Source: Thermosynechococcus sp. M98_K2018_005 (lineage in GTDB: Bacteria; Cyanobacteriota; Cyanobacteriia; Thermosynechococcales; Thermosynechococcaceae). From it: a DNA stretch of 44,424 nucleotides. Location of the stretch: assembly GCF_015295825.1 (NCBI RefSeq), contig NZ_DVEH01000059.1, forward strand, positions 1 through 44,424, in the 5' to 3' direction. The notes beneath the pieces are model-generated. The model saw only the letters and a list, made by a program, of their open reading frames with translations, did no database searches and was not told the DNA's origin. The first letter of the stretch is position 1, and each line of letters opens with the position of its first letter. Of this stretch, positions 7,252 through 16,379 are shown piece after piece. Both the position numbers and the translations under genes were made by a program.

Positions 7252-9633
7252 GCGGGGACACTGCTCCTTGAGGTGCATCAGGGCTGGGCTGAGGTCAGAA
7301 ACTCGTTCTAGTTTGCCCTTGAGTAAAATTTGCCAGCGGTAGCGGCCAGCAATTTTGGCGATCGCGGCCGGGGCGGGGCCAAGAACTTCCCATTCTCCCT
7401 GAGACACTGGGGCTAACGTCTGGAGCTGTTGGGCGATCGCCTGAGCCGTTGCGGCAACGTCTTCAGGATCGGGACTACTCAAGCGCAGAAGGATTAGTTG
7501 GGCATAGGGGGGATAGCCCAAGGGGGCACGGCTACTTAGCTCCTGTGTGGCAAAGGTGTCCCAGTCATAGGCCTTGACTGCTCTAATCACCGGATGCTCC
7601 GGCACATAGGTTTGGAGAATCACTTTACCCGGGTGCGCACCCCGGCCTGATCGCCCCGCCACTTGGGTGAGGATTTGAAACGTGCGTTCTGCCGCCTGAT
7701 AATCCGGCAAGTGCAGGAGACTATCGGCAGCCAAAATTCCCACGAGGGCGACCTGCGGCAGATCAATCCCCTTCGTCAACATTTGGGTCCCCACCATGAC
7801 ATCGGCTGCGCCGGCGGCAAATTGAGTCAATAACTGGCGATGGGCACCCTTGCGTTGGGTCGTATCACTGTCAAAGCGCAGTACCCGCAACTGCGGTAAG
7901 AGGCGATTCAGTTCGCTCACCACCCGCTGCGTGCCGCCACCAAAGGGCTTGAGATAAGGGGAGGCACAACTGGGACAGCGCTGCGGTACGGCTTGGCTAT
8001 AGTTGCAATAGTGACAGCGCAGCACTTCCATCTCCTCGCCAAAGAGATGTCCAGTGAGAGACACGCTGCAATGGGGACAGTAGATCGCCGTGCCACAACT
8101 GCGACAGGAGACAAAGGTACTGTGGCCCCGCCGAGGTACAAAGAGAATCGCCTGCTGTCCCTGAAGATTCCCCAGAGCGTCTTGCAGCGAAGGACTGAGC
8201 ATGGAACGGTTGCCACGGTGTAATTCTTGGCGCATATCCACCAGGGTGATGGGGGGCAGGGGCGTGGCGTGGATACGCTGGGGGAGGGAAAGAATCTGAA
8301 GCTGTCCGGCTTGAGCAGCCTGCCAAGTGCTGAGGGCAGGGGTGGCGGTTCCTAGAATCAGGGGACACTGTTGTTGGCGCGATCGCCATTGGGCAACGGT
8401 ACGGGCATGGTAGCAGGGCTGAGGTTGATCCTGTTTGTAACTGCTGTCGTGCTCTTCATCAAGAATGATCAAACCCAAGCCCACCAAGGGCAGCAGTACC
8501 GCCGATCGCGTGCCGATGATGACCCGTGGCTGCGGCATCAGCGTCAATCGCCAAGTATCGTACCGCTCTCCCTCACTGAGACCACTGTGGTACACCAGCA
8601 AGCGTTCACCAAAGCGTGCTCGCACTCGATCCGTTAGTTGGGGGGTCAAGCCAATCTCCGGTACCAGCAGCAAGGCTGATCGCCCTCGCCCTAGGCACTC
8701 AGCTATTGCTTGCAGATAGACTTCCGTTTTGCCCGACCCCGTGACCCCATGCAGTAGAAAGGTTTGGGCACAGTCTAGATGTTCGGAAATGGCTTGCAGG
8801 GCAGTGGCTTGGGCAGGGGTGAGGGTTTTGGGCCTATCCGGTGTCACTGCTACCCCCTGTTCAATGCGGCAGTGCTGCTGCTCGACAATGGCAACGTATC
8901 CCTTGGCAGCAAGGCGATGGAGGGTTTGGGCGGTTGTGCCCGTGGCCTCGAGCACCTCTTGTAGCCAGCAATCACGACCCTGTTGCTGCAAATAGCGGAG
9001 GATTTGGCGCTGCCGCTGTGTTAAGGTCTCCCCTTCACTATTGAGGAGGACTACGGCCTGTTGCTGTTTTGGCTGTTGACTGGCGGGTGCCGCTAAGTAG
9101 GTTTCCACCAAGCCAAGGCGTTCAAGTTCTGCGAGGGCACGCTGCACCTTGGGAAGCTGTTGCTGGAGGTAGCGTACACTGTAGTCCCCCCTGCCCTTCG
9201 TTTGGAGAAAGCGCAGCAGATGTTGCCCTTGTTCGGAAAGGGGGGGAGTCCCCTGTTGTGGCCGTAGCCGCACCCGCCGTTGCGATCGCCCCAAGACGCC
9301 CGGCGGCAGAGCAGTGCGTACCACTTGGATCAAGGGCGTGCAGTAGTACGTGGCAATCTCTTCTAACAGTGCCCAATAGTCTTTGGGGAAAAGGTGCTGA
9401 TCGACAATCGCCAGGAGCGCTTTCACCCGCTGCGAATCCAGCGTCGGCGGTAATGCCGCCAGCACTTCTAGGACAATCCCCCGCACCACCTGAGAGCCAA
9501 AGGGCACTTCCACCACATCGCCCCCCCGCACACACCAACCCACAGGAACTTGGTAAGTGTAGGCCTCGCTTGCCCCCGGACAGTCGACAAGCACACTGGT
9601 GTAGATAGAGGGTTGTTGAGGTGCTAAGGTCAT
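7207..9633 (-). CDS. priA: Primosomal replication protein N' (PriA helicase)
   Basis: 3'-to-5' DNA helicase that reloads the replisome at stalled forks. 808 residues from the ATG at 9633; a GTG at 9669 would add twelve residues without homologous content, and neither start has a clear ribosome-binding site. Domains in order are: N-terminal 3'-DNA-binding region; Walker A in GVTGSGKTEVYL; the DEEH helicase box in ILDEEHDSSY; GTRSAVLLP; and the zinc-binding insert with four CxxC pairs (CRSC, CPHC, CHYC, CPSC). The second RecA lobe carries VAGRSGRG. The C-terminal residues IDVDPLNFL are coded in the overlap with cruF. Complete and apparently functional. Confidence 0.95.
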   Translation of the reverse strand: MTLAPQQPSIYTSVLVDCPGASEAYTYQVPVGWCVRGGDVVEVPFGSQVVRGIVLEVLAALPPTLDSQRVKALLAIVDQHLFPKDYWALLEEIATYYCTPLIQVVRTALPPGVLGRSQRRVRLRPQQGTPPLSEQGQHLLRFLQTKGRGDYSVRYLQQQLPKVQRALAELERLGLVETYLAAPASQQPKQQQAVVLLNSEGETLTQRQRQILRYLQQQGRDCWLQEVLEATGTTAQTLHRLAAKGYVAIVEQQHCRIEQGVAVTPDRPKTLTPAQATALQAISEHLDCAQTFLLHGVTGSGKTEVYLQAIAECLGRGRSALLLVPEIGLTPQLTDRVRARFGERLLVYHSGLSEGERYDTWRLTLMPQPRVIIGTRSAVLLPLVGLGLIILDEEHDSSYKQDQPQPCYHARTVAQWRSRQQQCPLILGTATPALSTWQAAQAGQLQILSLPQRIHATPLPPITLVDMRQELHRGNRSMLSPSLQDALGNLQGQQAILFVPRRGHSTFVSCRSCGTAIYCPHCSVSLTGHLFGEEMEVLRCHYCNYSQAVPQRCPSCASPYLKPFGGGTQRVVSELNRLLPQLRVLRFDSDTTQRKGAHRQLLTQFAAGAADVMVGTQMLTKGIDLPQVALVGILAADSLLHLPDYQAAERTFQILTQVAGRSGRGAHPGKVILQTYVPEHPVIRAVKAYDWDTFATQELSSRAPLGYPPYAQLILLRLSSPDPEDVAATAQAIAQQLQTLAPVSQGEWEVLGPAPAAIAKIAGRYRWQILLKGKLERVSDLSPALMHLKEQCPRSTRLSIDVDPLNFL

Positions 9634-9797
9634 CGAATCGTTTAATTGCTTTTTAAGTTCCCCAACCACTCTACATATTTCTTTATTTCTTGAGAATTTC
9701 GCTATTCCACAGCGCGGATTTGATCGCTAGGCTATGAGGTGGCCGTCAAGCTGACGGGGACGTTGCGATGGCTTGATATTTTTCCTTGAGCTTTCCT

Positions 9798-10343
9798 ATG
9801 CTTCTGGCAGTCACTCCCCTGATCCTACTGGCACAGGGATCCTTTCTACCACAGCCAGATAAGAATGGAAATTATATGCAGACAACCCATCCCTATTGGA
9901 AGGTTGTTGCTCCTAAACCAGTGAATTGTCGTTTGGCGCGATCGCTCAATGATGAGGTGCATTGCTGGATGAATCACAGTATTTGGGCTGCTTTACTACT
10001 GTGCCCAGTTCTTGCTCAAACGCCAAACCTACCCCCACCCAATCGCAATGGCGACTATATCAGCCGCACCAGTCATCGTACTTGGGTAGGGGTTGATCCC
10101 GATATCAATGGTCTCACCTGTCGCTGGTCAGACAAGGTGCCGCAGGAGTGGTACGCCCCCAAGGCCCGTTGGCCAGATCTGGAGATTATGCACTGGCCGC
10201 TAGTGCGCCGCTTTCCTAGAGGAACTGTTCTAACGGCCACACCCGCAGGCTTTGCCACGATTACCGATAGTCGCGGTTTGCCTTGGCTGAAGGTATCCAT
10301 TGGTGAAGAGGAGCGCATTTGCTTGGTGCGAGCGAACCGCTGA
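9798..10343 (+). CDS. Secreted SH3-like protein with partial internal duplication
   Basis: The frame encodes two copies of the same opening module. Residues 1-57 (from the ATG at 9798) read as a signal peptide (LLAVTPLILLAQ) plus a short motif with LPQPDKNGNY and a VxCR-type segment (VNCR). The second part begins at an in-frame ATG at 9969 with a new signal-like segment (SIWAALLLCPVLAQ), then LPPPNRNGDY and LTCR. A C-terminal part resembling a bacterial SH3 barrel follows (FPRGTVLTAT to ICLVRA). The copy from 9969 (124 residues) looks complete; the first part looks like a truncated relative fused in frame. Either the gene starts at 9969 and the upstream part is a remnant, or both are translated together. 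Function unknown; probably periplasmic. Confidence 0.6.
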   Translation: MLLAVTPLILLAQGSFLPQPDKNGNYMQTTHPYWKVVAPKPVNCRLARSLNDEVHCWMNHSIWAALLLCPVLAQTPNLPPPNRNGDYISRTSHRTWVGVDPDINGLTCRWSDKVPQEWYAPKARWPDLEIMHWPLVRRFPRGTVLTATPAGFATITDSRGLPWLKVSIGEEERICLVRANR

Positions 10344-10406
10344 TTTATTCGTCCGCGCTAAGGACATGGGAAAATAGGAAAGACTGCTCCTCACCCAAGA
10401 TTCTCC

Positions 10407-13349
10407 ATGACTGGTCTTTACGAAGCACAAACGATCGCGATCGCCCGTCAACTTTGGACGGCTAGCCAAGAGTCCCGCAACTTTTTCAGCCAACTGCGGG
10501 AGCAAATGCGCATTGAAGATAAACTCCTCGGCTGGGCGATGGAACATCCGGGGCTACGGGTGCAACTCTTTCGCCTCATTGACTGCCTGCCGAGTCTGCG
10601 CAGTAAAGCCGAGGTGGCTCGCCACTTGCAGGAGTACCTCAGTGACCCCAGTGTGGAATTGCCGGAAGGCCTAAAAAAACTCTTGAACTTTGCCCAGCCG
10701 GATTCCCTGCCCGCCCAAGCAGCGGCAACCACCTTCACAACAGCAGTTCAAGCTCTTGCCCACAAGTACATTGCCGGTGAAACCACCGAGCAGGTGCTGA
10801 AAACCATTGGCCGTTTGCGCAAGCAGGGCATGCTGGTGACGATGGATATTCTTGGGGAGGCGGTGATTACGGAGGCAGAGGCGCAGCAGTATTGCGATCG
10901 CTACCTTGACTTGATGCAGCAACTCAGTCCCCTCGGGCAACGGGAGGGCGTGAATCCAGTCCAAGTCTCGGTTAAACTGACGGCCTTTTACTCCCAGTTT
11001 GATCCCCTAGATGTGTCTGGCTGCCGTGCCAAGGTGGGGGAACCGATTCGGCGGCTGTTGCATCGTGCCCAAGAATTGGGGGTGGCGGTGCACTTTGATA
11101 TGGAGCAGTATGCCTACAAAGACATTACCCTAGCCATCCTCAAGGATATTTTGCTAGAGCCAGAGTTTCGCGATCGCGCCGATGTCGGGCTGACACTGCA
11201 AGCCTATTTGCGGGACAGCTACCAAGATGCCCAAGACCTGATTACTTGGGTGCAACAGCGGGGTACACCCATCACCGTGCGAGTGGTCAAGGGGGCCTAC
11301 TGGGATCAAGAACTGATTAAGGCGGTGCAGCAGGATTGGCCATTACCCGTCTATCAATACAAGCAGGACACCGATGCCAACTTTGAGCGGCTGATTGAAC
11401 TGCTCCTGAGTCACCATACGGTTTTGCGCACAGCGATCGCTAGCCATAATGTTCGTTCCCAAGCGCGGGCGATTGCGATCGCTCAACATCGGCACATTCC
11501 GCCCACAGCCATGGAATGCCAAGTTCTCTATGGTATGGCCGATAAACTTGCCAAAGCTCTCGTGGACGCAGGACAAACGGTGCGGGTCTATTGTCCCTAT
11601 GGTGATCTCATTCCGGGGATGGCCTACCTGATTCGGCGACTCTTGGAAAATACCGCCAATAGCTCCTTTTTGCGCCAACAGTTGGGGGCTGTCGCGGTGG
11701 AGGAATTACTGGCACCACCGCAGCCAACGGCGGACTTTGAAGCTGTGAACGTTCATCTGACCACCGGCAAGACTTCAACCTTTGTCAATGCTGCCAATAG
11801 CGACTACGCCCGCGCCAGCCAGCGGGAAGCCATTCAAGCAGCCTTAATTCATGTCCATCGCCAACTGGGGCAAACCTATACCCCCATCATCAATGGCGAT
11901 CGCGTCAATACCCTCGAATACAGCGAGTCCCTCAACCCCTCACAGCCCGAAGAAGTTGTCGGTCGCGTTGGCTTAGCCACCATTGAGGATGCCGAGCATG
12001 CGATCCGGGCTGCCAAAGCCGCTCAAGCGCAGTGGCAACAGACCCCCGTGGCCGAACGGGCAACCCTGCTGCGGCGGGCAGCGGATCTCCTAGAGGCACA
12101 ACGCCATGAACTGGTGGCTTGGATGTGCTACGAAGTGGGCAAGGTGGTGGCGGAAGGGGATGCTGAAGTCTCCGAAGCTGTTGATTTTTGTCGCTACTAC
12201 GCCGATGAAATGGAGCGCCTCAGCGGTGGCTATGACCGCAACTTTCCCGGCGAAACAAACCATTACCACTACCAAGGGCGCGGCATTGCGGTCGTCATTT
12301 CTCCTTGGAACTTTCCCCTGGCGATTCCCACCGGTATGACCGTGGCTGCCCTGGTCGCAGGCAACTGTACAATTCTCAAGCCTGCGGATCCGGCTGCTGT
12401 GATTGCTGCCAAACTAGCGGAGATTCTGATTGCCGCCGGTTTTCCGCCGGGGGTATTTCAGTTTCTCCCTGGACGTGGCTCCGTGATTGGCCCCTACCTA
12501 ACCAAACATCCTGATGTGCATCTGATTGCCTTTACGGGCTCCCAAGAGGTGGGTTGCCGCATTATTGCTGAGGCAGCAGTGTTGCAGCGGGGACAAACCC
12601 ACATCAAGCGGGTGATTGCCGAGATGGGGGGCAAAAACGCCATCATCATTGACGAAAGTGCCGACTTAGATCAGGCAGTGGCGGGGGTGGTGCAATCGGC
12701 CTTTGGCTACAGCGGCCAAAAATGCTCCGCCTGTTCGCGGGTGATTGTCTTGGAGTCCATCTATCAACCCTTTGTGCAGCGCTTAGTGGCGGCCACCCAG
12801 TCCCTGAATATTGGACCCGCCCATTTGCCCAGTACCCGTGTTGGACCGGTGGTGACGGCAGCCGCCCGCGATCGCATTCAGGAATACATTGCCAAGGGAC
12901 AGCGGGAAGCGGAACTGGCCTTGAGTGTACCGGTGCCAGAAGTGGGGTATTTTGTCTCGCCTACAATCTTTACCAATGTGTCCCCCACCGCCACGATCGC
13001 CCAAGAGGAAATTTTTGGCCCGGTGCTAGCGGTATTACGGGCAGAAACCTTCAGCCAAGCCCTTGAAATTGCCAATGCCACTGCCTATGCCCTGACGGGG
13101 GGGCTGTATTCGCGGACGCCATCCCATATTCAGCAGGCCAAAGCCCAATTTGCCGTAGGGAACCTGTACATCAATCGTGGGATTACGGGGGCGATCGTGG
13201 ATCGGCAGCCCTTTGGTGGCTTTAAGCTTTCGGGGATTGGTTCCAAAGCGGGTGGCCGCGACTACCTGCTGCAATTTCTGGAGCCGCGTGTTATTACCGA
13301 GAATGTGCAGCGCCAAGGGTTTGCCCCCATTGCTGGAGTGGATGAATAA
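10407..13349 (+). CDS. putA: Bifunctional proline dehydrogenase / glutamate-semialdehyde dehydrogenase (PutA)
   Basis: Two-step oxidation of proline to glutamate: FAD-dependent proline dehydrogenase, then NAD-dependent L-glutamate gamma-semialdehyde (P5C) dehydrogenase. 980 residues. The N-terminal part (about residues 90-420) carries the PRODH barrel motifs TLQAYLRDSY, RVVKGAYWDQE and the substrate-binding arginines in YLIRRLLEN. The C-terminal part (about 490-970) is an aldehyde dehydrogenase with VISPWNFPLAIP, FTGSQEVG, the general-base glutamate in AEMGGKNA (near 740) and the catalytic cysteine in SGQKCSACSR (near 773). There is no N-terminal ribbon-helix-helix domain, so it is the non-DNA-binding type. 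The stop overlaps the next ATG by one base (TAATG), giving a two-gene operon with the methyltransferase. Confidence 0.94.
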   Translation: MTGLYEAQTIAIARQLWTASQESRNFFSQLREQMRIEDKLLGWAMEHPGLRVQLFRLIDCLPSLRSKAEVARHLQEYLSDPSVELPEGLKKLLNFAQPDSLPAQAAATTFTTAVQALAHKYIAGETTEQVLKTIGRLRKQGMLVTMDILGEAVITEAEAQQYCDRYLDLMQQLSPLGQREGVNPVQVSVKLTAFYSQFDPLDVSGCRAKVGEPIRRLLHRAQELGVAVHFDMEQYAYKDITLAILKDILLEPEFRDRADVGLTLQAYLRDSYQDAQDLITWVQQRGTPITVRVVKGAYWDQELIKAVQQDWPLPVYQYKQDTDANFERLIELLLSHHTVLRTAIASHNVRSQARAIAIAQHRHIPPTAMECQVLYGMADKLAKALVDAGQTVRVYCPYGDLIPGMAYLIRRLLENTANSSFLRQQLGAVAVEELLAPPQPTADFEAVNVHLTTGKTSTFVNAANSDYARASQREAIQAALIHVHRQLGQTYTPIINGDRVNTLEYSESLNPSQPEEVVGRVGLATIEDAEHAIRAAKAAQAQWQQTPVAERATLLRRAADLLEAQRHELVAWMCYEVGKVVAEGDAEVSEAVDFCRYYADEMERLSGGYDRNFPGETNHYHYQGRGIAVVISPWNFPLAIPTGMTVAALVAGNCTILKPADPAAVIAAKLAEILIAAGFPPGVFQFLPGRGSVIGPYLTKHPDVHLIAFTGSQEVGCRIIAEAAVLQRGQTHIKRVIAEMGGKNAIIIDESADLDQAVAGVVQSAFGYSGQKCSACSRVIVLESIYQPFVQRLVAATQSLNIGPAHLPSTRVGPVVTAAARDRIQEYIAKGQREAELALSVPVPEVGYFVSPTIFTNVSPTATIAQEEIFGPVLAVLRAETFSQALEIANATAYALTGGLYSRTPSHIQQAKAQFAVGNLYINRGITGAIVDRQPFGGFKLSGIGSKAGGRDYLLQFLEPRVITENVQRQGFAPIAGVDE

Positions 13350-14497
13350 TGCCAAAAGGCACTCAGGCCGACCTTCAGGAGCGCATCAGGGCAGCGGGGG
13401 CCATTTCCTTCTGTGAGTTTATGGCCTTGGCTCTCTATGCACCGCAGTGGGGCTACTACAACCGTCCCCAAATACAGATTGGTCGGCACGGCGACTTTAT
13501 CACGTCCAGTAGTCTGACGAGAGACTTTGCGGAACTGCTCACTGAGGCTTTTGTGCAGATGTGGCAGGCCTTGGAGCAACCGCAGCGGTTTACCCTCTTG
13601 GAGATGGGGGCGGGTGAAGGCCAATTTGCGGCTGGGGTCTTGGGCTATAGCCAAGCGACCTACCCTGATTTCTTTGCCGCCCTTGAGTACCAGATTCAAG
13701 AGCACTCCCCCACTTTACGGGAACACCAACGGCAACGCTTGGCCCCTTGGGGCGATCGCCTGTGCTGGCGAGGCTCTGACACTCCTGCTGAACCGATCAC
13801 TGGCTGCATCTTTAGCAATGAACTCGTGGATGCTTTTCCCGTGCATCGGCTGCAATGGCAGGGGGACGATTGGCAAGAAATTTATGTCAGTCTCGATGCC
13901 CAAGGGGCATTGCAAGAGGTCTTGCGTCCCCTCAGCGACGATCGCATTCACCAGTACTTTGCCACCGTTGGTATCGATCCACAGCAGCAGGGCTACAGCA
14001 ACGGCTACCGTACTGAGGTTAATTTGAACCTAATCCCGTGGCTCAAGGATCTGAGTCAGCACCTAGAGCGGGGCTTTGTTCTCACCATTGACTATGGTTA
14101 TCCCGCCCAGCAATACTATCATCCCGCCCGGTGTGAGGGTACCTTGCAGTGCTACTATCAACACCGCTACCACAACAATCCCTACTGCTTTGTGGGCGAG
14201 CAGGACATTACGGCCCATGTGGATGTGACCGCCTTGACGCGCTATGGTGAGCACTTTGGCCTTGAAACCCTCTATGTCACCCGCCAGAGTTTATTTCTCA
14301 TGGCCTTGGGTTTGGGCGATCGCCTACTGGCGCCACAGCAGAGTAATGGCAATCTTCTTCAAGCCCTGAACCGCCATCAATCACTCCACCAACTCATTGA
14401 CCCCCTAGGCCTCGGTGGCTTTTACGTCGTTCTCCAAGGCAAGCAGGCCAACCTCGATCTACCGCAACTTAGGGAAGCAGATCCGAAATTGGGTTAA
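13349..14497 (+). CDS. MidA/NDUFAF7-type SAM-dependent methyltransferase
   Basis: 382-residue class I methyltransferase of the DUF185/Methyltransf_28 family. The SAM-binding glycine-rich motif LLEMGAGEGQFA lies near residues 87-98. Family motifs follow: the CIFSNELVDAFPVH segment, GFVLTIDYGYPAQQYY, and QDITAHVDVTAL. Eukaryotic members (MidA/NDUFAF7) methylate an arginine of a complex I subunit. Bacterial members are little studied, so a role in NDH-1 maturation is only suggested by homology. It is translationally coupled to putA. The stop (TAA) overlaps that of the convergent sqdX in the palindrome TTAA. Confidence 0.87.
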   Translation: MPKGTQADLQERIRAAGAISFCEFMALALYAPQWGYYNRPQIQIGRHGDFITSSSLTRDFAELLTEAFVQMWQALEQPQRFTLLEMGAGEGQFAAGVLGYSQATYPDFFAALEYQIQEHSPTLREHQRQRLAPWGDRLCWRGSDTPAEPITGCIFSNELVDAFPVHRLQWQGDDWQEIYVSLDAQGALQEVLRPLSDDRIHQYFATVGIDPQQQGYSNGYRTEVNLNLIPWLKDLSQHLERGFVLTIDYGYPAQQYYHPARCEGTLQCYYQHRYHNNPYCFVGEQDITAHVDVTALTRYGEHFGLETLYVTRQSLFLMALGLGDRLLAPQQSNGNLLQALNRHQSLHQLIDPLGLGGFYVVLQGKQANLDLPQLREADPKLG

Positions 14498-15633
14498 TGA
14501 CTAAGAGCCACATCCCGTTGGGGGACTGGCAAAACCGAGCGATAGTACTGCTCTAGTTGCTGGGTGGCCGCCGCCCAACTCCAGCGTTCGGCTTCTTGGC
14601 GGGCATTTTGGCGTAGGGTCTCGCGATCGCCCGGGGAGTCAAAAAGACGCTGACAAGCCGTAATCGCTCCTGTAGGATCCGCTGGATCAAACAAAAACCC
14701 ATTCACCCCGTCAGTGACGATATCCGGAATCCCCCCACTGTTGGCAGCCACCACAGGACAGCCCGCCGCCATTGCTTCTAGGAGAACCAAGCCAAGAGTT
14801 TCCGTGCGCGAGGGAAAGACAAAGACATCAGCAGAGGCAAAGGCCGATGCCAAGCGTTCCCCCCGCAGATAACCGACAAAATGGGTGGGGGTACCCGCAA
14901 AGTGCTGCTCAAGAGCTTCCCGATGCGGGCCATTGCCCACGAGCGCCAGTCGTGCTTCGGGAATCTGCTCCAGAATGGGTTTAATTTGCTCAATTTCCTT
15001 TTCAGCAGAGAGGCGACCGACGTAAAGCAGCAGGGGCGCTTGCGGGTGCCCTTGGCTGAGAAAGTAACGCATTTCTTGACTTTGGCGGTGTGGATGAAAC
15101 AACTCCACATCTACCCCCCGCTGCCAGAGATCGAGATAGCGAATGCCGTGCGCTTTCAGTTCTGCCACCATTGCCGTTGAGGTGCACAAGTTGAGTTGAG
15201 CACGGTTATGGGCCAACCGCAGCAGCGACCAGAGTACCTCTTCAAGAAACCCCAAGCCATAGTACTTCAGGTATTGCGGCAAATGGGTGTGGTAGGAAGC
15301 AACCAAAGGTAAGTGGAATTTCTGCGCATAGTACAGACCCGCTACCCCCAAGACTGCTGGGTTCGCCACATGGATCAGATCGGGTTCAAAGGCCTCTAGG
15401 GCTTTACCAATGGCGGGTCGCGGCAGGGCTAATTTGAGTTCAGGATACAATGGGAGGGGAAAACCGGAGACACCATAGATCTGCGCGCCTTCGTAATGGT
15501 CTAGCCCGCCCTCGGGAGCCACCACCAACACCTGATGGCCATTCCGTTGCAGATGGCGGACGGTTTGGCACAAGCGGGTAACAATGCCATCAATTTTGGG
15601 CAAAAATGTCTCGGTAAATAGCGCGATCCGCAT
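14494..15633 (-). CDS. sqdX: Sulfoquinovosyltransferase SqdX (SQDG synthase)
   Basis: GT4-family glycosyltransferase that moves sulfoquinovose from UDP-sulfoquinovose to diacylglycerol, the last step in making the thylakoid sulfolipid SQDG. 379 residues, the usual SqdX length. The GT-B fold starts with RIALFTETFLPKIDGIVTRL. The acceptor region contains SYHTHLPQYLKYYGLG. The donor-binding C-terminal lobe has YVGRLSAEKEI and the GT4 E-x7-E motif in PSRTETLGLVLLEAMAAG. The resemblance over the N-terminal half is specific for SqdX rather than for general mannosyltransferases. The partner sqdB is not in the window. An inverted repeat lies 12 bases before the start codon. Confidence 0.9.
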   Translation of the reverse strand: MRIALFTETFLPKIDGIVTRLCQTVRHLQRNGHQVLVVAPEGGLDHYEGAQIYGVSGFPLPLYPELKLALPRPAIGKALEAFEPDLIHVANPAVLGVAGLYYAQKFHLPLVASYHTHLPQYLKYYGLGFLEEVLWSLLRLAHNRAQLNLCTSTAMVAELKAHGIRYLDLWQRGVDVELFHPHRQSQEMRYFLSQGHPQAPLLLYVGRLSAEKEIEQIKPILEQIPEARLALVGNGPHREALEQHFAGTPTHFVGYLRGERLASAFASADVFVFPSRTETLGLVLLEAMAAGCPVVAANSGGIPDIVTDGVNGFLFDPADPTGAITACQRLFDSPGDRETLRQNARQEAERWSWAAATQQLEQYYRSVLPVPQRDVALSH

Positions 15634-15644
15634 TTCGCTAACCT

Positions 15645-15670
15645 GAATGGGAGGGGGATTTTTCCCATTC
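15645..15670. repeat. Inverted repeat in the sqdX leader
   Basis: GAATGGGA (15645-15652) and TCCCATTC (15663-15670) form a perfect 8-base inverted repeat with a 10-base loop. It sits 12 bases upstream of the sqdX start codon in the divergent sqdX/fibrillin gap. In the sqdX mRNA it would form a hairpin just before the ribosome-binding region; as DNA it could be an operator. No T-run follows on either strand, so it is not a terminator. Confidence 0.5.
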
Positions 15671-15738
15671 TCGAATTAGGGGGGTCTTGACGCAACCCAT
15701 TGGGGCGAAAAAGTTCCTTGCACAAGGAGGGGTAAACT

Positions 15739-16320
15739 GTGGCAAAAGCAGAGTTATTGATGGCGATCGCTGGCCTGAATCGAGGTATTCTAGCCACACC
15801 GCGCGATCGCAAACAGGTGGCCGCCCTTGCCGCTTCCCTTGAAGCCATGAATCCCACCCCAGCTCCCCTCAATGCCCCTGAAAAATTGGCGGGGGATTGG
15901 CGACTGATCTACACCAGTAGTCAGGCTCTTCTCGCTTTAGATCGCTCTCCTGTCGTAAAGATGGGGCAAATTTATCAGTGCATTCGTCCACAACAGCAGC
16001 GCATCTACAATATCGCTGAACTCTATGGGTTGCCCTTCCTGGAGGGGATTATCAGTGTGTTGGCGCGCTTTGAACCCTTGACCCAACAGCGCGTACAAGT
16101 GTATTTTGAACGTTCCATTGTTGGCCTGCGTCGGTGGCTCAATTACTATTCTCCTTCCCAATTCATTCCCCAACTCCACAGCCGTCAGCCGCTGATTGCC
16201 CTAGATGTCCCCCTCAACAGCAATGATCAACAGGGCTGGCTCGACATTACCTACCTCGATGAGGATTTGCGAATTGCCCGAGGCAATGAAGGTAGCCTTT
16301 TTGTCTTGACCCGTGTGTAG
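15739..16320 (+). CDS. Plastid-lipid-associated/fibrillin family protein
   Basis: 193 residues of the PAP/fibrillin family, lipocalin-like proteins that coat thylakoid and plastoglobule lipids. Visible family features are the opening helix with RGILATPRDRKQVAALAASLE, the GDWRLIYTSS strand near residues 52-61, and the closing strand LDITYLDEDLRIARGNEGSLFVL. The GTG start at 15739 is decided by the strong ribosome-binding site AAGGAGGGG six bases before it. It is divergent from sqdX, another thylakoid-lipid gene, which makes a shared role in thylakoid membrane upkeep plausible but unproven. Confidence 0.88.
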   Translation: MAKAELLMAIAGLNRGILATPRDRKQVAALAASLEAMNPTPAPLNAPEKLAGDWRLIYTSSQALLALDRSPVVKMGQIYQCIRPQQQRIYNIAELYGLPFLEGIISVLARFEPLTQQRVQVYFERSIVGLRRWLNYYSPSQFIPQLHSRQPLIALDVPLNSNDQQGWLDITYLDEDLRIARGNEGSLFVLTRV

Positions 16321-16379
16321 CCTCGATGCCCTGTACCGTTAGACTAAGGAAGAGTGGCATCATTCTCACATCCTATCTA

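Noticed and set aside
9069-9608. 179-codon frame antisense to priA
   Set aside because: Shadow frame produced by GC-rich third positions; the product has no recognisable domain.
1318-9735. Shared 12-mer ATCGCTAGGCTA near 1324 and 9725
   Set aside because: A dozen shared bases is expected many times by chance in 44 kb, and both are close to the common HIP1 type words.
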